DNA of 64,000 bases, taken from NCBI RefSeq assembly GCF_963676065.1, contig NZ_OY780933.1, positions 3,450,122 to 3,514,121 on the forward strand. The letters are read 5' to 3'. Below the pieces are notes generated by a model. That model was given only the letters and a program-made list of their open reading frames with translations. It had not been told where the DNA came from and made no database searches. The DNA comes from Maridesulfovibrio sp. (GTDB lineage Bacteria > Desulfobacterota > Desulfovibrionia > Desulfovibrionales > Desulfovibrionaceae). The translations under genes were made by a program, and so were the position numbers. Every line of letters begins with the position of its first letter. Positions within the stretch are counted from its first letter, which is position 1. Shown in pieces: positions 44,415-52,495 of this stretch.

Positions 44415-45419
44415 TCATAACCGTTTGGTTACGCGTACTCTAAATTTACCATTACCTTGGAAACTGACTTCACCTATCTCACGGTACTCCCCGTCTAGAG
44501 AGGCTCCAGCCCCACAAAATCCGCAGCCATCTATACCACTAACACTTATGATTCCTTGATTTTGGTATTTAATCGAATCCCAATCCATGGATATATCAAC
44601 AGGACAATTATTATTATCAAACTTAAAAGACTGCCTGTTGTCCGAAGAGAGCTTAGATGGTTCACCCTTCTCAAAAAAATAGCAAGTAGATCCATTATCC
44701 TCGTTGATGCTTACCCCACTCAAGACTCTACCACCAGAGAAGTTACTAGCAAGTACGGCCTTACTATCTGGATTATAGAAGACCAGAAAACGTCTATGTC
44801 TATAGTCAGCGGGACACTCTGTAGATATGACTCCCAGCTTTTGAAGAGCAGGTTCTATTTCTTTCCGAGTCTCCTCCAATTTAACAGAAGAATACTTATC
44901 ATAAGCAAACTTAATCCCATAATTTAATGATGCTAGTGAGGCATTCGCATACAGCCTCTTCATAGTGGATACAATAGAAAGAGAGTTGCCCTTCTCAGTC
45001 ATTTTTTTATAGAAACGTTCATCTAAAAGATCTTTAATTTTAGTATCCGGTTTAAGCCGTGCTCCTATGTATACTACTTCAAATGTATCATCATTATTTA
45101 TCTGAAATTGTATTGTTAACTCACTAGTAGGATCAAAACCATATCTACTAGCAAACTCTTCATCTTTGGTCCATTTTGCACTATTATGAACTAATGTTAT
45201 ATCAGCAGTAAAATTAACAATTTTACGCTTTAACTCTGTTTCAAACTCAGACCATTTGCGATTCTCCAGCCCCTGACAATTATCAAGGACGTCACCGATA
45301 GTGACACCTCGATCAAAATTCATATATCCATTCTTAACAACCGAAATATCGCTACCATCACAAGCACATAAACAGAGCAACGCAATCATTGCCACTATCC
45401 GCACAACGTTGAGGACCAT
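44415..45419 (-). CDS. Predicted lipoprotein of unknown function
   Basis: This 334-residue protein has a lipoprotein signal: VRIVAMIALLCLCACDGSD, with lipobox L-C-A-C and a lipidated cysteine at about residue 20. The mature part starts with NGYMNFDRGVTIGDVLDNC, a pattern seen in small secreted proteins of unclear role, then KWSEFETELKRKIVNF. The C-terminal third is beta-rich with several cysteines (STECPADY; NNCPVDI; GIDGCGFCGAG). It would sit on the inner or outer membrane. It is divergent from the XRE regulator. It might be an entry-exclusion or surface protein of the element, but nothing in the sequence proves that. Confidence 0.65.
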   Translation of the reverse strand: MVLNVVRIVAMIALLCLCACDGSDISVVKNGYMNFDRGVTIGDVLDNCQGLENRKWSEFETELKRKIVNFTADITLVHNSAKWTKDEEFASRYGFDPTSELTIQFQINNDDTFEVVYIGARLKPDTKIKDLLDERFYKKMTEKGNSLSIVSTMKRLYANASLASLNYGIKFAYDKYSSVKLEETRKEIEPALQKLGVISTECPADYRHRRFLVFYNPDSKAVLASNFSGGRVLSGVSINEDNGSTCYFFEKGEPSKLSSDNRQSFKFDNNNCPVDISMDWDSIKYQNQGIISVSGIDGCGFCGAGASLDGEYREIGEVSFQGNGKFRVRVTKRL

Positions 45420-45562
45420 TCGACTACTCCTTTAATATTTATCCATATTTATAATCACATCTAAACCATCACTTTGCGTATTCTTCAACACCTCTTAGCA
45501 CCGATCAGTGCCTTTTCTCAAGTCAAAATACAACCATTCATGGGTTTGAAATAAGAGCAGAA

Positions 45563-45587
45563 CTCCTCATGATTTGAATATGAGGAG
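45563..45587. promoter_or_regulatory. Inverted repeat overlapping the XRE gene ribosome site
   Basis: CTCCTCAT and ATGAGGAG are perfect 8-bp arms around 9 bases. The right arm contains the GAGGAG ribosome site of the gene starting at 45594. It could be an operator for autoregulation, or in RNA a hairpin hiding the ribosome site. It lies in the 174-base divergent region between the lipoprotein and regulator genes. Confidence 0.5.
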
Positions 45588-45593
45588 ATCAAG

Positions 45594-45926
45594 GTGAACA
45601 ATTACGCTGAAATTATTGGACAAAACATACGAGAGTTACGAAAAAGCTTAAATCTAAGCCAGCAGCAAATGGCTGAGAAGGCAGAGATAAGCTATAAATA
45701 TCTTGGGGAAATTGAGCGCGGCGTGGTCAATCTGTCAGTTGAAATTCTTATGAAGATTTCCGATGCGCTACAGATCACACCTGACAAACTACTCCAGCCC
45801 AAAAAGAAGCTGAACAGTACAGCCCTTGAAGCACAGGCCCTTCTAGGTGAATTATCTCCCAAACAGCTTGTAATCGCTTTAGATATGATTAAAGTACTCA
45901 TAAAGCACTCCAATACCGACAATTAA
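45594..45926 (+). CDS. XRE-family HTH transcriptional regulator
   Basis: This 110-residue repressor-type protein has an N-terminal Cro/C1 helix-turn-helix: IGQNIRELRKSLNLSQQQMA, then SYKYLGEIERG, then MKISDALQITPDKLL. A helical C-terminal tail (about 40 residues) probably dimerises. The start is GTG, set by GAGGAG 6 bases ahead. It precedes the ERF/MoxR/VWA gene set and is separated from it by a terminator, so it may control that module and the divergent lipoprotein gene. Confidence 0.88.
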   Translation: MNNYAEIIGQNIRELRKSLNLSQQQMAEKAEISYKYLGEIERGVVNLSVEILMKISDALQITPDKLLQPKKKLNSTALEAQALLGELSPKQLVIALDMIKVLIKHSNTDN

Positions 45927-45998
45927 AGCTGTCAAACGCTTTTCAAATAATCTCAGACATATATTACTCCTATAGAAAAGGATCTTTTTAATCTTTCA

Positions 45999-46030
45999 GT
46001 CCCTGCCCGGTCATCCGAGCGGGGACTTTT
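45999..46030 (+). terminator. Terminator between the XRE gene and the ERF gene
   Basis: GTCCC and GGGAC with an inner GC pair enclose a loop and are followed by TTTTCT. It lies 73 bases after the regulator stop and 19 before the ERF start, so it ends the regulator transcript or attenuates read-through into the module. Confidence 0.6.
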
Positions 46031-46048
46031 CTATTTCAGGAGGAGTCT

Positions 46049-46729
46049 ATGAATGGAACCAACCTTTGTTCACCGGAAATCACAGATCTGGCCGGGGCGA
46101 TGCTCAGGGTGCAGCAGGCTTTAAAGCCTGCCGCGAAGGATGGACAAAACAATTTTACAAACAGCAGATACGCTAGCCTGCAATCTGTTATGGAAACATG
46201 TCGTGAAGCTTTGCTGGCAAACGGGATCTGGCTGACTCAGTTGCCGGTACAGGTAGACAATGGGAGTCTTGGACTGGTCAGCAAAATCGTCCATGCGGAA
46301 TCAGGGCAGTGGCAGTCCTCATTACTGGTCATGCCGTTACCCAAAGGTGACCCACAGGGCTATGGATCAGCCATGACTTATGCTCGCAGGTATGGTCTTG
46401 CAGCCTTGATTGGAATCGTTACCGAGCATGATGACGATGGAGAGGGATCGTGCCGCCCGCAAAACCAAAATAGCGGATACAATCCGGGTAGACATCTGGG
46501 AACACAGTCCTCGTCTACCCCGCAAAAGAAATCTCAGCCCTCTGAACCGGTCAACCCGAACCTGCCGCGTCTTGAGGGAGTGCAGTACCGTAAGGAGAAT
46601 GCACGGGATGGCAAACCTTGTATTCTGGCAACCGGTAACACTCTTCAGCAGAAAGATTCACTACGTAAGGCCGGGTTTCGCTGGGATGGTAACCGCAAAT
46701 TGTGGTGGAAATACGAACAGGCCGCATAG
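46049..46729 (+). CDS. ERF-family single-strand annealing recombinase
   Basis: This is a 226-residue protein. Residues 10-135 match the ERF family of phage annealing proteins: AMLRVQQALKPAAKDGQNNF, then SLQSVMETCREALLANGIWL and GYGSAMTYARRYGLAALIGI. A disordered basic linker follows (140-175). A short folded tail ends FRWDGNRKLWWKYEQAA. Such proteins pair complementary strands during phage or element recombination and replication. AGGAGG precedes the ATG. It heads a set of six genes with a MoxR ATPase and VWA protein, an association also seen on conjugative elements. Confidence 0.87.
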   Translation: MNGTNLCSPEITDLAGAMLRVQQALKPAAKDGQNNFTNSRYASLQSVMETCREALLANGIWLTQLPVQVDNGSLGLVSKIVHAESGQWQSSLLVMPLPKGDPQGYGSAMTYARRYGLAALIGIVTEHDDDGEGSCRPQNQNSGYNPGRHLGTQSSSTPQKKSQPSEPVNPNLPRLEGVQYRKENARDGKPCILATGNTLQQKDSLRKAGFRWDGNRKLWWKYEQAA

Positions 46730-46758
46730 CCGGTAACAAAATTTAACGCAGCACATGA

Positions 46759-46787
46759 AGCGCGTCTCTTCGGAGGCGCGCTTTTTT
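46759..46787 (+). terminator. Terminator after the ERF gene
   Basis: AGCGCGTCTC and GAGGCGCGCT form a 10-bp stem (one G-T pair) with a TTCG tetraloop, followed by TTTTTG. It sits 29 bases past the ERF stop and just ahead of the next gene. Confidence 0.85.
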
Positions 46788-46806
46788 GTTGTCCAAAGGA
46801 GCATCT

Positions 46807-47193
46807 ATGGAACCCCTCAGTGACATTACAATTTTTCTGTCCACTTCCGGGCTCTCAAAATTCAACAACAAACTGGCTGAAGCTCAAAGGACGTTGACCA
46901 AACCGGAGCTGGTAGCCGTGCAGGAAATGCTTGAAGAAAACGTGAGCAATCAGACAGGACAAGGATATGGAGGCCACCTCTTTTACTGGACTCGTACAGC
47001 ATGGGACGATCACCATCCTTTGGTCTCTCTGCTGGAATCGGTCCTAGAAGAACTCGATACCGTTGACTACAGCTTCCTGCGCATCGGTGAGGACGAAAGT
47101 GATTTCGAAACTCGCGGCGACTATTACAATAACCCTTTTGATAATCCAGACGGTCTGATCCAACAGGTCGTGTCAGGTAATTGCGGAGGATAA
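46807..47193 (+). CDS. Small acidic protein of the MoxR/VWA module
   Basis: This is a 128-residue protein (MEPLSDITIFLSTSGLSKF) with a helical first half (LAEAQRTLTKPELVAVQEML). The acidic second half contains GGHLFYWTRTAWDDHHPL and ends in a Gly/Cys tail. No enzymatic motif is visible and no family is recognised. AAGGAG lies 6 bases ahead of the ATG at 46807. It ends one base before the MoxR gene start, so the two are probably translated together and may act together. Confidence 0.6.
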   Translation: MEPLSDITIFLSTSGLSKFNNKLAEAQRTLTKPELVAVQEMLEENVSNQTGQGYGGHLFYWTRTAWDDHHPLVSLLESVLEELDTVDYSFLRIGEDESDFETRGDYYNNPFDNPDGLIQQVVSGNCGG

Positions 47194-47194
47194 C

Positions 47195-48190
47195 ATGACC
47201 AATACAATCGAAGAAATTGAAAGACTCCGTCCAGCTGAGCTGGATGCTGGGTTGATCTTCAGCGGAAAGACTTCCGGACGCATGGTACAGGGATTTGGAG
47301 AGGCCTCATCATTCACCCCGAGTCTGGATGTCGAATACCTTTTTCATGAATCCAGCCGGGATGTGGTGGTCTGGTTCATGGACAGTTCCGACCCGATCTA
47401 TCTGTTTGGACCGAGCGGCAGTGGTAAGACAAGTCTCATCAAGCAGCTTGCGGCCAAACTTAATTACCCGGTGTTCGAAATCACCGGCCATAGTCGTTTG
47501 GAGTTTCCGGAGATGGTCGGTCACCTGACTGTAGAAGAGGGCAGTATGGAATTTCAGTATGGACCTCTTGCTCTGGCAATGAAATACGGCGGTCTTCTGC
47601 TCTTGAATGAAATCGACATTATTGATCCGGCGACTGCGGCAGGACTGAACGGGATTCTGGACGGCGAACCGCTGTGCATTCCGGAAAACTCTGGAGAAAT
47701 TATTCATCCGCATCCCATGTTCAGGTTTGCAGCTACAGCTAACTCTAATGGTGCAGCAGACGAAACCGGGCTTTATCAAGGAGTCGTTCGTCAGAATTTG
47801 GCTTTCATGGACCGTTTCTGGCTCTGTGAAATCGGCTACCCTACACCGGAAGCCGAGACTGAGCTACTCACCCGCAAGGCAAGGAACCTCCCAGAAAACA
47901 TCCGTAAAAAGATGGTCGAGTATGCCAATTCCGTCCGTAAGCTGTTCATGGGCGAGGCATCAGGAAACCTTACCGACACCATTGAGGTTACCTTTTCTAC
48001 TCGTACTTTGATCCGCTGGGCGGATCTTACTGTTCGTTTTCAGCCTTTAGCGCGGCAGGGAATCCAGCCGGTAACATACGCTTTGGATCGGGCTCTTGGG
48101 TATCGGGCCAGCCGGGAGACACGTACTGTACTGCATGAACTGGCCCAGCGTACTTTCCCTGTGGAAGACGGATCAGAATCAACACCATAA
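47195..48190 (+). CDS. MoxR/CobS-like AAA+ ATPase
   Basis: This 331-residue AAA+ protein has Walker A LFGPSGSGKTSLIKQLA near 69-85, Walker B LLLLNEIDIIDPATAAGLN near 132-150, and sensor 1 FRFAATANSNG near 177. The arginine-finger region is in DRFWLCEIGYP. This places it in the MoxR/CbbQ/CobS group, whose members remodel proteins or insert metal or cofactors together with a VWA-domain partner. The VWA partner is two genes downstream. On SXT-like elements CobS-like and VWA-like genes likewise travel with annealing proteins; their role is unknown. Confidence 0.85.
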   Translation: MTNTIEEIERLRPAELDAGLIFSGKTSGRMVQGFGEASSFTPSLDVEYLFHESSRDVVVWFMDSSDPIYLFGPSGSGKTSLIKQLAAKLNYPVFEITGHSRLEFPEMVGHLTVEEGSMEFQYGPLALAMKYGGLLLLNEIDIIDPATAAGLNGILDGEPLCIPENSGEIIHPHPMFRFAATANSNGAADETGLYQGVVRQNLAFMDRFWLCEIGYPTPEAETELLTRKARNLPENIRKKMVEYANSVRKLFMGEASGNLTDTIEVTFSTRTLIRWADLTVRFQPLARQGIQPVTYALDRALGYRASRETRTVLHELAQRTFPVEDGSESTP

Positions 48191-48211
48191 AGAATACACG
48201 CAAATTTCATG

Positions 48212-48237
48212 AGCGGGGCGGCTTCGGCTGCCCCGCT
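48212..48237 (+). terminator. Hairpin between the MoxR and DUF3150 genes
   Basis: AGCGGGGCGGC and GCTGCCCCGCT pair around a TTCG tetraloop, followed by TCTATTTTG. It is strong but has a weak T-run and lies inside the gene set, so partial termination or mRNA protection is possible. Confidence 0.6.
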
Positions 48238-48267
48238 TCTATTTTGTGTAACTGAATGGAGGAAATC

Positions 48268-49239
48268 ATGGAAAACAAGACTCGAATCACGGTCCTCAAT
48301 CATATTTTGGCCTTGAATCTGGATGTAAGTATCTGGTCGGCCAGAAAGAAACTTACCCCTTCCGACTTCGGAGCAACCCAGCTTCCGCCGGAAGAGTTGG
48401 CTTCACTAGGGAGTAAGCGAATTTGCAATCCTGAAGATCTGCGTATTTTCGGTACTCTCAAATCTCGTGCTGTGAATATGCTTGATCGGCATGGCGTGCG
48501 TTTCCTCGGTGGCTGGGCCATTCCTGAAAAGGTCGCGGATGAAATCGAGAAGGAGCTAACGGCCATTGAAAAGGAGTTCTTCGCAGCCAAGGAAGACTTC
48601 CTCAGTCGCTATGATGAAGCTGTGCAGGACTGGATCAAGCAACATCCCGGTTGGGAAAAGCTCATCGGAAGCTCGACAGTCAGTGCTGAGTATGTGCGCT
48701 CACGGATCGGTTTCAAGTGGCAGTTCTTCAAGCTGACTGCTCCTGAAAAGAACTCCGTAAAGAAAGGACTCAAAGAAGAGGTTAACAAACTTGGCTCCAC
48801 TCTCTTCGATGAAATCTCCAAGGCCGCAACAGATACATGGAATCGCTGCTATGCCGGAAAGGTCAAGGTAACACATAAGGCTCTCTCGCCGCTGCGGTCT
48901 ATCCAGAACAAGCTTGATGGGCTTTCCTTTGTTGATCCCAGAGTCCTACCCATCACCGATCTCCTTCAGACGGCCTTCGACAAGGTCCCGTCCCGAGGAT
49001 TCATCCGCGACGAGAATCTGCTCATGTTGCAGGGAGTCGTGTCTGTGCTTCGTGAACCGGCGTTGCTTGTGGAGAATGCGCAGAAGATTCTTGATGGGAG
49101 AACAGCCAAGGACCTTCTTGAAGGTCTAACCTCAATTCCAAAGTCATCTGTTACCAAGGCTACTTCTGAAAACCTCAAACAGAACCGCACCCCGCAAGCT
49201 GCATCACAGCAGCAGATCGACAGTCACGGGCTGTGGTGA
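48268..49239 (+). CDS. DUF3150-like protein
   Basis: This is a 323-residue, mostly helical protein. The N-terminal segment NHILALNLDVSIWSARKKLTP and the later GVRFLGGWAIPEKVADEIE fit the DUF3150 family, which is found beside MoxR and VWA genes on phages and integrative elements. Central coiled-coil-like helices run from about 95 to 200. No catalytic residues are evident. GGAGG precedes the ATG at 48268. It ends 11 bases before the VWA gene. A role as adaptor between the ATPase and the VWA protein is plausible but unproven. Confidence 0.72.
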   Translation: MENKTRITVLNHILALNLDVSIWSARKKLTPSDFGATQLPPEELASLGSKRICNPEDLRIFGTLKSRAVNMLDRHGVRFLGGWAIPEKVADEIEKELTAIEKEFFAAKEDFLSRYDEAVQDWIKQHPGWEKLIGSSTVSAEYVRSRIGFKWQFFKLTAPEKNSVKKGLKEEVNKLGSTLFDEISKAATDTWNRCYAGKVKVTHKALSPLRSIQNKLDGLSFVDPRVLPITDLLQTAFDKVPSRGFIRDENLLMLQGVVSVLREPALLVENAQKILDGRTAKDLLEGLTSIPKSSVTKATSENLKQNRTPQAASQQQIDSHGLW

Positions 49240-49250
49240 TCGGGGGAGTC

Positions 49251-50780
49251 ATGAATAAAAAGTTACTCATGAAATCTTTGCCGTTGGTGGCGAGTGTGCT
49301 GGGACGCAAGTACGGAGTGCAGGTTCGCATAGGTGGAGACAAGGCTTTTACTGATGGAAAAGTAATTCAGCTACCTGCCATGCCACTGGATTGCGATGAA
49401 ACTTTAACCCGCATGGCTAGGTCGTATCTTGACCATGAAGCCGCCCACATCCGCGAGACCAACTTCGAGTGGCTGAAGCTGGCTAAGCTCACTCCGTTTG
49501 AAATGCACATCTGGAATTCACTGGAAGACTGGAGGGTAGAGAACAAACTGGCCGAGCTCTTCCCCGGCTGTCGTCAAAACTTCCATTGGTTGATCCGCCA
49601 CCTCTTTATTAATGATGGGAGCAATGCTCAGGCGGCTAAAATCGATCCGGCGACTTCCGTCTTAAATTGGTTGTTGCTGACTGTTCGCTCCTGGGATGTG
49701 GAAGAACTGGGTACCGAATGTACTCAAATAGCCTCAATTATCGATGCGCAATACCCTGACCTTACGGCCCGTTTAAACGGAATCCTACAAAAGGTCAGGT
49801 CCAAGTGCGACTCCACTCAAGATTGCATTCTCTACACAAGAGAAATCGTTGATCTGCTGAAGGCTTATCTCAAACAACTTGAGTCCAATGGACAATCAAC
49901 ACCGGCTAAGAAGCTTAAAAAGTTGCTGGATTCAAATTCCGGTAACCTTCCCAAAGACTTCGGAGAAGTTCTGGAAGAACAACTGGCAAGTCATGCTCCG
50001 GATGATGCAGAAGAAGGGCTTCGGGTTGCCAAGGATGGCTACAAAAAACTCACCGTGCTGGACGAAACTGAACTTGAACTGACCCGTAGGGCTTCCACTG
50101 CCCTCAAGTCACGTCTCCATGGAATTATTCAAGCCAAAACTATCAAACATGATCGCATCGGCAGGCGCGGACTGTTAAGTACTGCTCACCTATACCGTAT
50201 CGCAGTAGGTAATCCCCGAATGTTCCGCAGCAGGCTGGAAAGTAGGAGCATCAGCACGGCTGTTCATATCCTTATTGATTGTTCTGGTTCAATGCGCAGG
50301 CGTATCGGACTGGCTTCGCAGATCAGTCATACCGTGGTTAGTGCTCTCAATTCCATCAACGGCGTAAACGTGGGAGTCAGTGCCTTTCCCGCAATCAGAA
50401 CTCAAGGAGGAGAAAACTATGATGATCCTACTGTGGCTCCTATTCTAAATCATGGTCAGAAATTACACACCCGTTTCGGTGTAGCTGCTTCCGGCTCAAC
50501 CCCACTGGGCGAAGTACTCTGGTGGACATTTCAGCAAATGATGCCGTTGCCGGAGAATCGCAAAATCATCCTCTGCATAACGGACGGTGTCCCGGACAAT
50601 CCGGCCAACGCCCACCAAGCGATTAAAGACGGAAGCGCATACGGCTTCGAAATCTACGGTCTCGGAATAAAGTCCGAGGCCGTTTTTAATTTGTTCCCCG
50701 GAAAAAGCAGAGTCATTACCGAATTACCGGACTTGGCTCCGGCCATGTTTGACCTGCTTCAGGAATCTTTAACCAAATAA
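49251..50780 (+). CDS. CobT-like VWA protein with HEAAH metalloprotease-type motif
   Basis: This is a 509-residue protein. Near the N-terminus DHEAAHIRE (61-69) contains the zinc-binding H-E-x-x-H pattern, followed by LEDWRVENKLAELFPG, as in CobT-like VWA proteins. The C-terminal VWA domain has the MIDAS motif ILIDCSGSM near 339-347, a threonine loop GSTPLGEVLWW and ITDGVPD. It is the expected partner of the MoxR ATPase two genes upstream. GGGGGAG decides the ATG at 49251. The HEAAH site suggests either a metal-binding scaffold or real peptidase activity. Confidence 0.82.
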   Translation: MNKKLLMKSLPLVASVLGRKYGVQVRIGGDKAFTDGKVIQLPAMPLDCDETLTRMARSYLDHEAAHIRETNFEWLKLAKLTPFEMHIWNSLEDWRVENKLAELFPGCRQNFHWLIRHLFINDGSNAQAAKIDPATSVLNWLLLTVRSWDVEELGTECTQIASIIDAQYPDLTARLNGILQKVRSKCDSTQDCILYTREIVDLLKAYLKQLESNGQSTPAKKLKKLLDSNSGNLPKDFGEVLEEQLASHAPDDAEEGLRVAKDGYKKLTVLDETELELTRRASTALKSRLHGIIQAKTIKHDRIGRRGLLSTAHLYRIAVGNPRMFRSRLESRSISTAVHILIDCSGSMRRRIGLASQISHTVVSALNSINGVNVGVSAFPAIRTQGGENYDDPTVAPILNHGQKLHTRFGVAASGSTPLGEVLWWTFQQMMPLPENRKIILCITDGVPDNPANAHQAIKDGSAYGFEIYGLGIKSEAVFNLFPGKSRVITELPDLAPAMFDLLQESLTK

Positions 50781-50796
50781 AAAAGGAGAAACCGCA

Positions 50797-51132
50797 ATGT
50801 CTGAAGATAATCCCTTATGCCCCAATTGCTGTACCGCAACCTTCGTCGTACTTGTCAACAATACGCAGAAAATCGGAACCGCAGTTGGTGGAGTAGCCGG
50901 AGGCGCAGCAGGATACGCCGGTGCAACTTCCGGAGCTGCAACAGGTGCGGCTATCGGGTCCGTGGTTCCAGTCATAGGTACCGGGATCGGTGCCCTCGCA
51001 GGCGGACTGGCAGGAGCCATGGCCGGATTCTTGGCCGGTTCCAAAATCGGAAATGAAATTGGCGAACATGTGGATCGTCATATGATCGGCCTGTACCGCT
51101 GCAACCGTTGCGGTACTCAGTTTGAATCTTAA
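50797..51132 (+). CDS. Glycine-zipper membrane protein inserted in a zinc ribbon
   Basis: This is a 111-residue protein. CPNCC near residue 8 and CNRCGTQF near 102 look like the two halves of one zinc ribbon. Between them is a long glycine- and alanine-rich hydrophobic stretch (GTAVGGVAGGAAGYAGATSG and AGGLAGAMAGFLAGSKIG) typical of glycine-zipper membrane inserts. The fold would bring the cysteines together on one side of the membrane. AAGGAG lies ahead of the ATG. It is 16 bases behind the VWA gene, so it is probably part of the same module as its membrane component. Confidence 0.7.
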   Translation: MSEDNPLCPNCCTATFVVLVNNTQKIGTAVGGVAGGAAGYAGATSGAATGAAIGSVVPVIGTGIGALAGGLAGAMAGFLAGSKIGNEIGEHVDRHMIGLYRCNRCGTQFES

Positions 51133-51146
51133 ACGCGGAGGTTAAT

Positions 51147-51341
51147 ATGAAAGATTTACTTACTTTTGTCGGCGGAGTCGCTGTCGGTATTCTGGCTGCT
51201 GCTGGAATTTATGCTGCAGTGGACGATGAATCTGATATGACTTGTAGAAATGCGCATACTGACTCTGAAGAGATGGAAGACCAGGATGAGGAATCTGTAA
51301 ATGACGGAGCTGATGAATTGTTGGAACCTGATGGGAGTTAA
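51147..51341 (+). CDS. Small single-helix membrane protein with acidic tail
   Basis: This is a 64-residue protein with one N-terminal membrane helix (LLTFVGGVAVGILAAAGIYAA, residues 4-24) and a strongly acidic soluble tail (EEMEDQDEESVNDGADELLE). GGAGG precedes the ATG. It is the last gene of the ERF/MoxR/VWA set and is followed by a strong hairpin. The function is unknown; with the glycine-zipper protein it suggests that the module acts at the membrane. Confidence 0.65.
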   Translation: MKDLLTFVGGVAVGILAAAGIYAAVDDESDMTCRNAHTDSEEMEDQDEESVNDGADELLEPDGS

Positions 51342-51350
51342 ACTTAATGG

Positions 51351-51380
51351 TAATGCCACCGGGGGAACCCGGCGGCATTA
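51351..51380 (+). terminator. Terminator at the end of the MoxR/VWA module
   Basis: TAATGCC-a-CCGGG and CCCGG-c-GGCATTA pair around a GGAA loop, followed by TCTTTC. It is 9 bases after the stop of the last gene. No gene is seen between here and 51538. Confidence 0.7.
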
Positions 51381-51538
51381 TCTTTCACGCCTAATTTGGC
51401 GGTGCGAAAGAGATGGTATCTAAAAACCTTCAGAGTAAATTTTAATTTGCACTACCTTCTTGAATTATTGCATATATACCAATTGCACACTCCTTTTATT
51501 TGTCTCATGAAAGCAAAAAATCAAAGGAGAAGCTATAT

Positions 51539-52459
51539 ATGAAACTCAATCACGCTATTAAATCATTCCTACAGCACTGTTCATTAGAAAGATCTTTATC
51601 CCCGTTAACTTTAAATGCATATCAAAAAGACCTTGCTCAGTTTCAAGATATCACAAAATCAAAACATTATAATGTAAACGATTTAAATAAAGAACTAATT
51701 AGATCATACCTATCAATAATAAATGATGGATATAAACCAAAAACTCTAAAGAGAAAGCTTGCTACTTTGAAATCATTCTTTAATTTTTTAGAAAGAGAAG
51801 ACGTAATACCTGTAACGCCATTTAGAAAGCTTCATATCAAGATTGATCGGTCAAAACAGTTACCCAAAACAATCAAAGAGTCATCGCTATCTAAAATTTT
51901 AAAATATGCATATCTAGAGCAACAAAAATTTTGTCCTACGAGCAAGTCATACAGAGAAGCAACTAGAGATATTTGTGTGTTAGAACTATTATTTGCAACT
52001 GGGATAAGAGTTTCAGAACTATGCAATATTTCTACTACAGAAATTGATCTCAAAAATAATAAATTAAAAATAAATGGCAAAGGCAATAAACAACGAATGA
52101 TCCCACTGTGCGAAAAAAAATCACTTAAAATTCTAAAAGAATATACCCGCCTTTACGCATACGAATTACATAATTCAACATCATTCTTCCTAAACAGATA
52201 TTTACGCCCACTCTCTGACCAGTCTGTACGACGAATTATCAAAAAATACAGTGCAATTGCCGGAGTTACCGAAAACATTACCCCTCACATGTTCCGTCAC
52301 ACCATAGCAACCATGCTTCTCGAAAACGGCGTAGACATAAGAAATATCCAAATATTATTAGGCCATAGCTCATTATCTGTCACAGAAATCTATACTCATG
52401 TAAGTCTTTCGTCGCAGCGGGAAATTTTGGTGAAGAAACATCCTAGGAAAAAAATTTAG
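51539..52459 (+). CDS. XerC/XerD-like tyrosine recombinase
   Basis: This 306-residue protein has the two-domain Xer layout. The N-terminal SAM-like domain (FLQHCSLERSLSPLTLNAYQ) covers residues 8-95. The catalytic domain has LLFATGIRVSELCN near 150-163, HMFRHTIATMLLE near 250-262, LLGHSSLSVTEIYTH near 274-288 and nucleophile Tyr near 286. All active-site residues are present. AAGGAGAAG precedes the ATG at 51539; an upstream in-frame start is less likely. It lies next to a glycosyltransferase gene and may mark another insertion or an invertible segment. Codon use is very AT-rich compared with the module to its left. Confidence 0.88.
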   Translation: MKLNHAIKSFLQHCSLERSLSPLTLNAYQKDLAQFQDITKSKHYNVNDLNKELIRSYLSIINDGYKPKTLKRKLATLKSFFNFLEREDVIPVTPFRKLHIKIDRSKQLPKTIKESSLSKILKYAYLEQQKFCPTSKSYREATRDICVLELLFATGIRVSELCNISTTEIDLKNNKLKINGKGNKQRMIPLCEKKSLKILKEYTRLYAYELHNSTSFFLNRYLRPLSDQSVRRIIKKYSAIAGVTENITPHMFRHTIATMLLENGVDIRNIQILLGHSSLSVTEIYTHVSLSSQREILVKKHPRKKI

Positions 52460-52495
52460 TAAGGGAGGAAGTATCAATAACTGGAAATTATCTTT

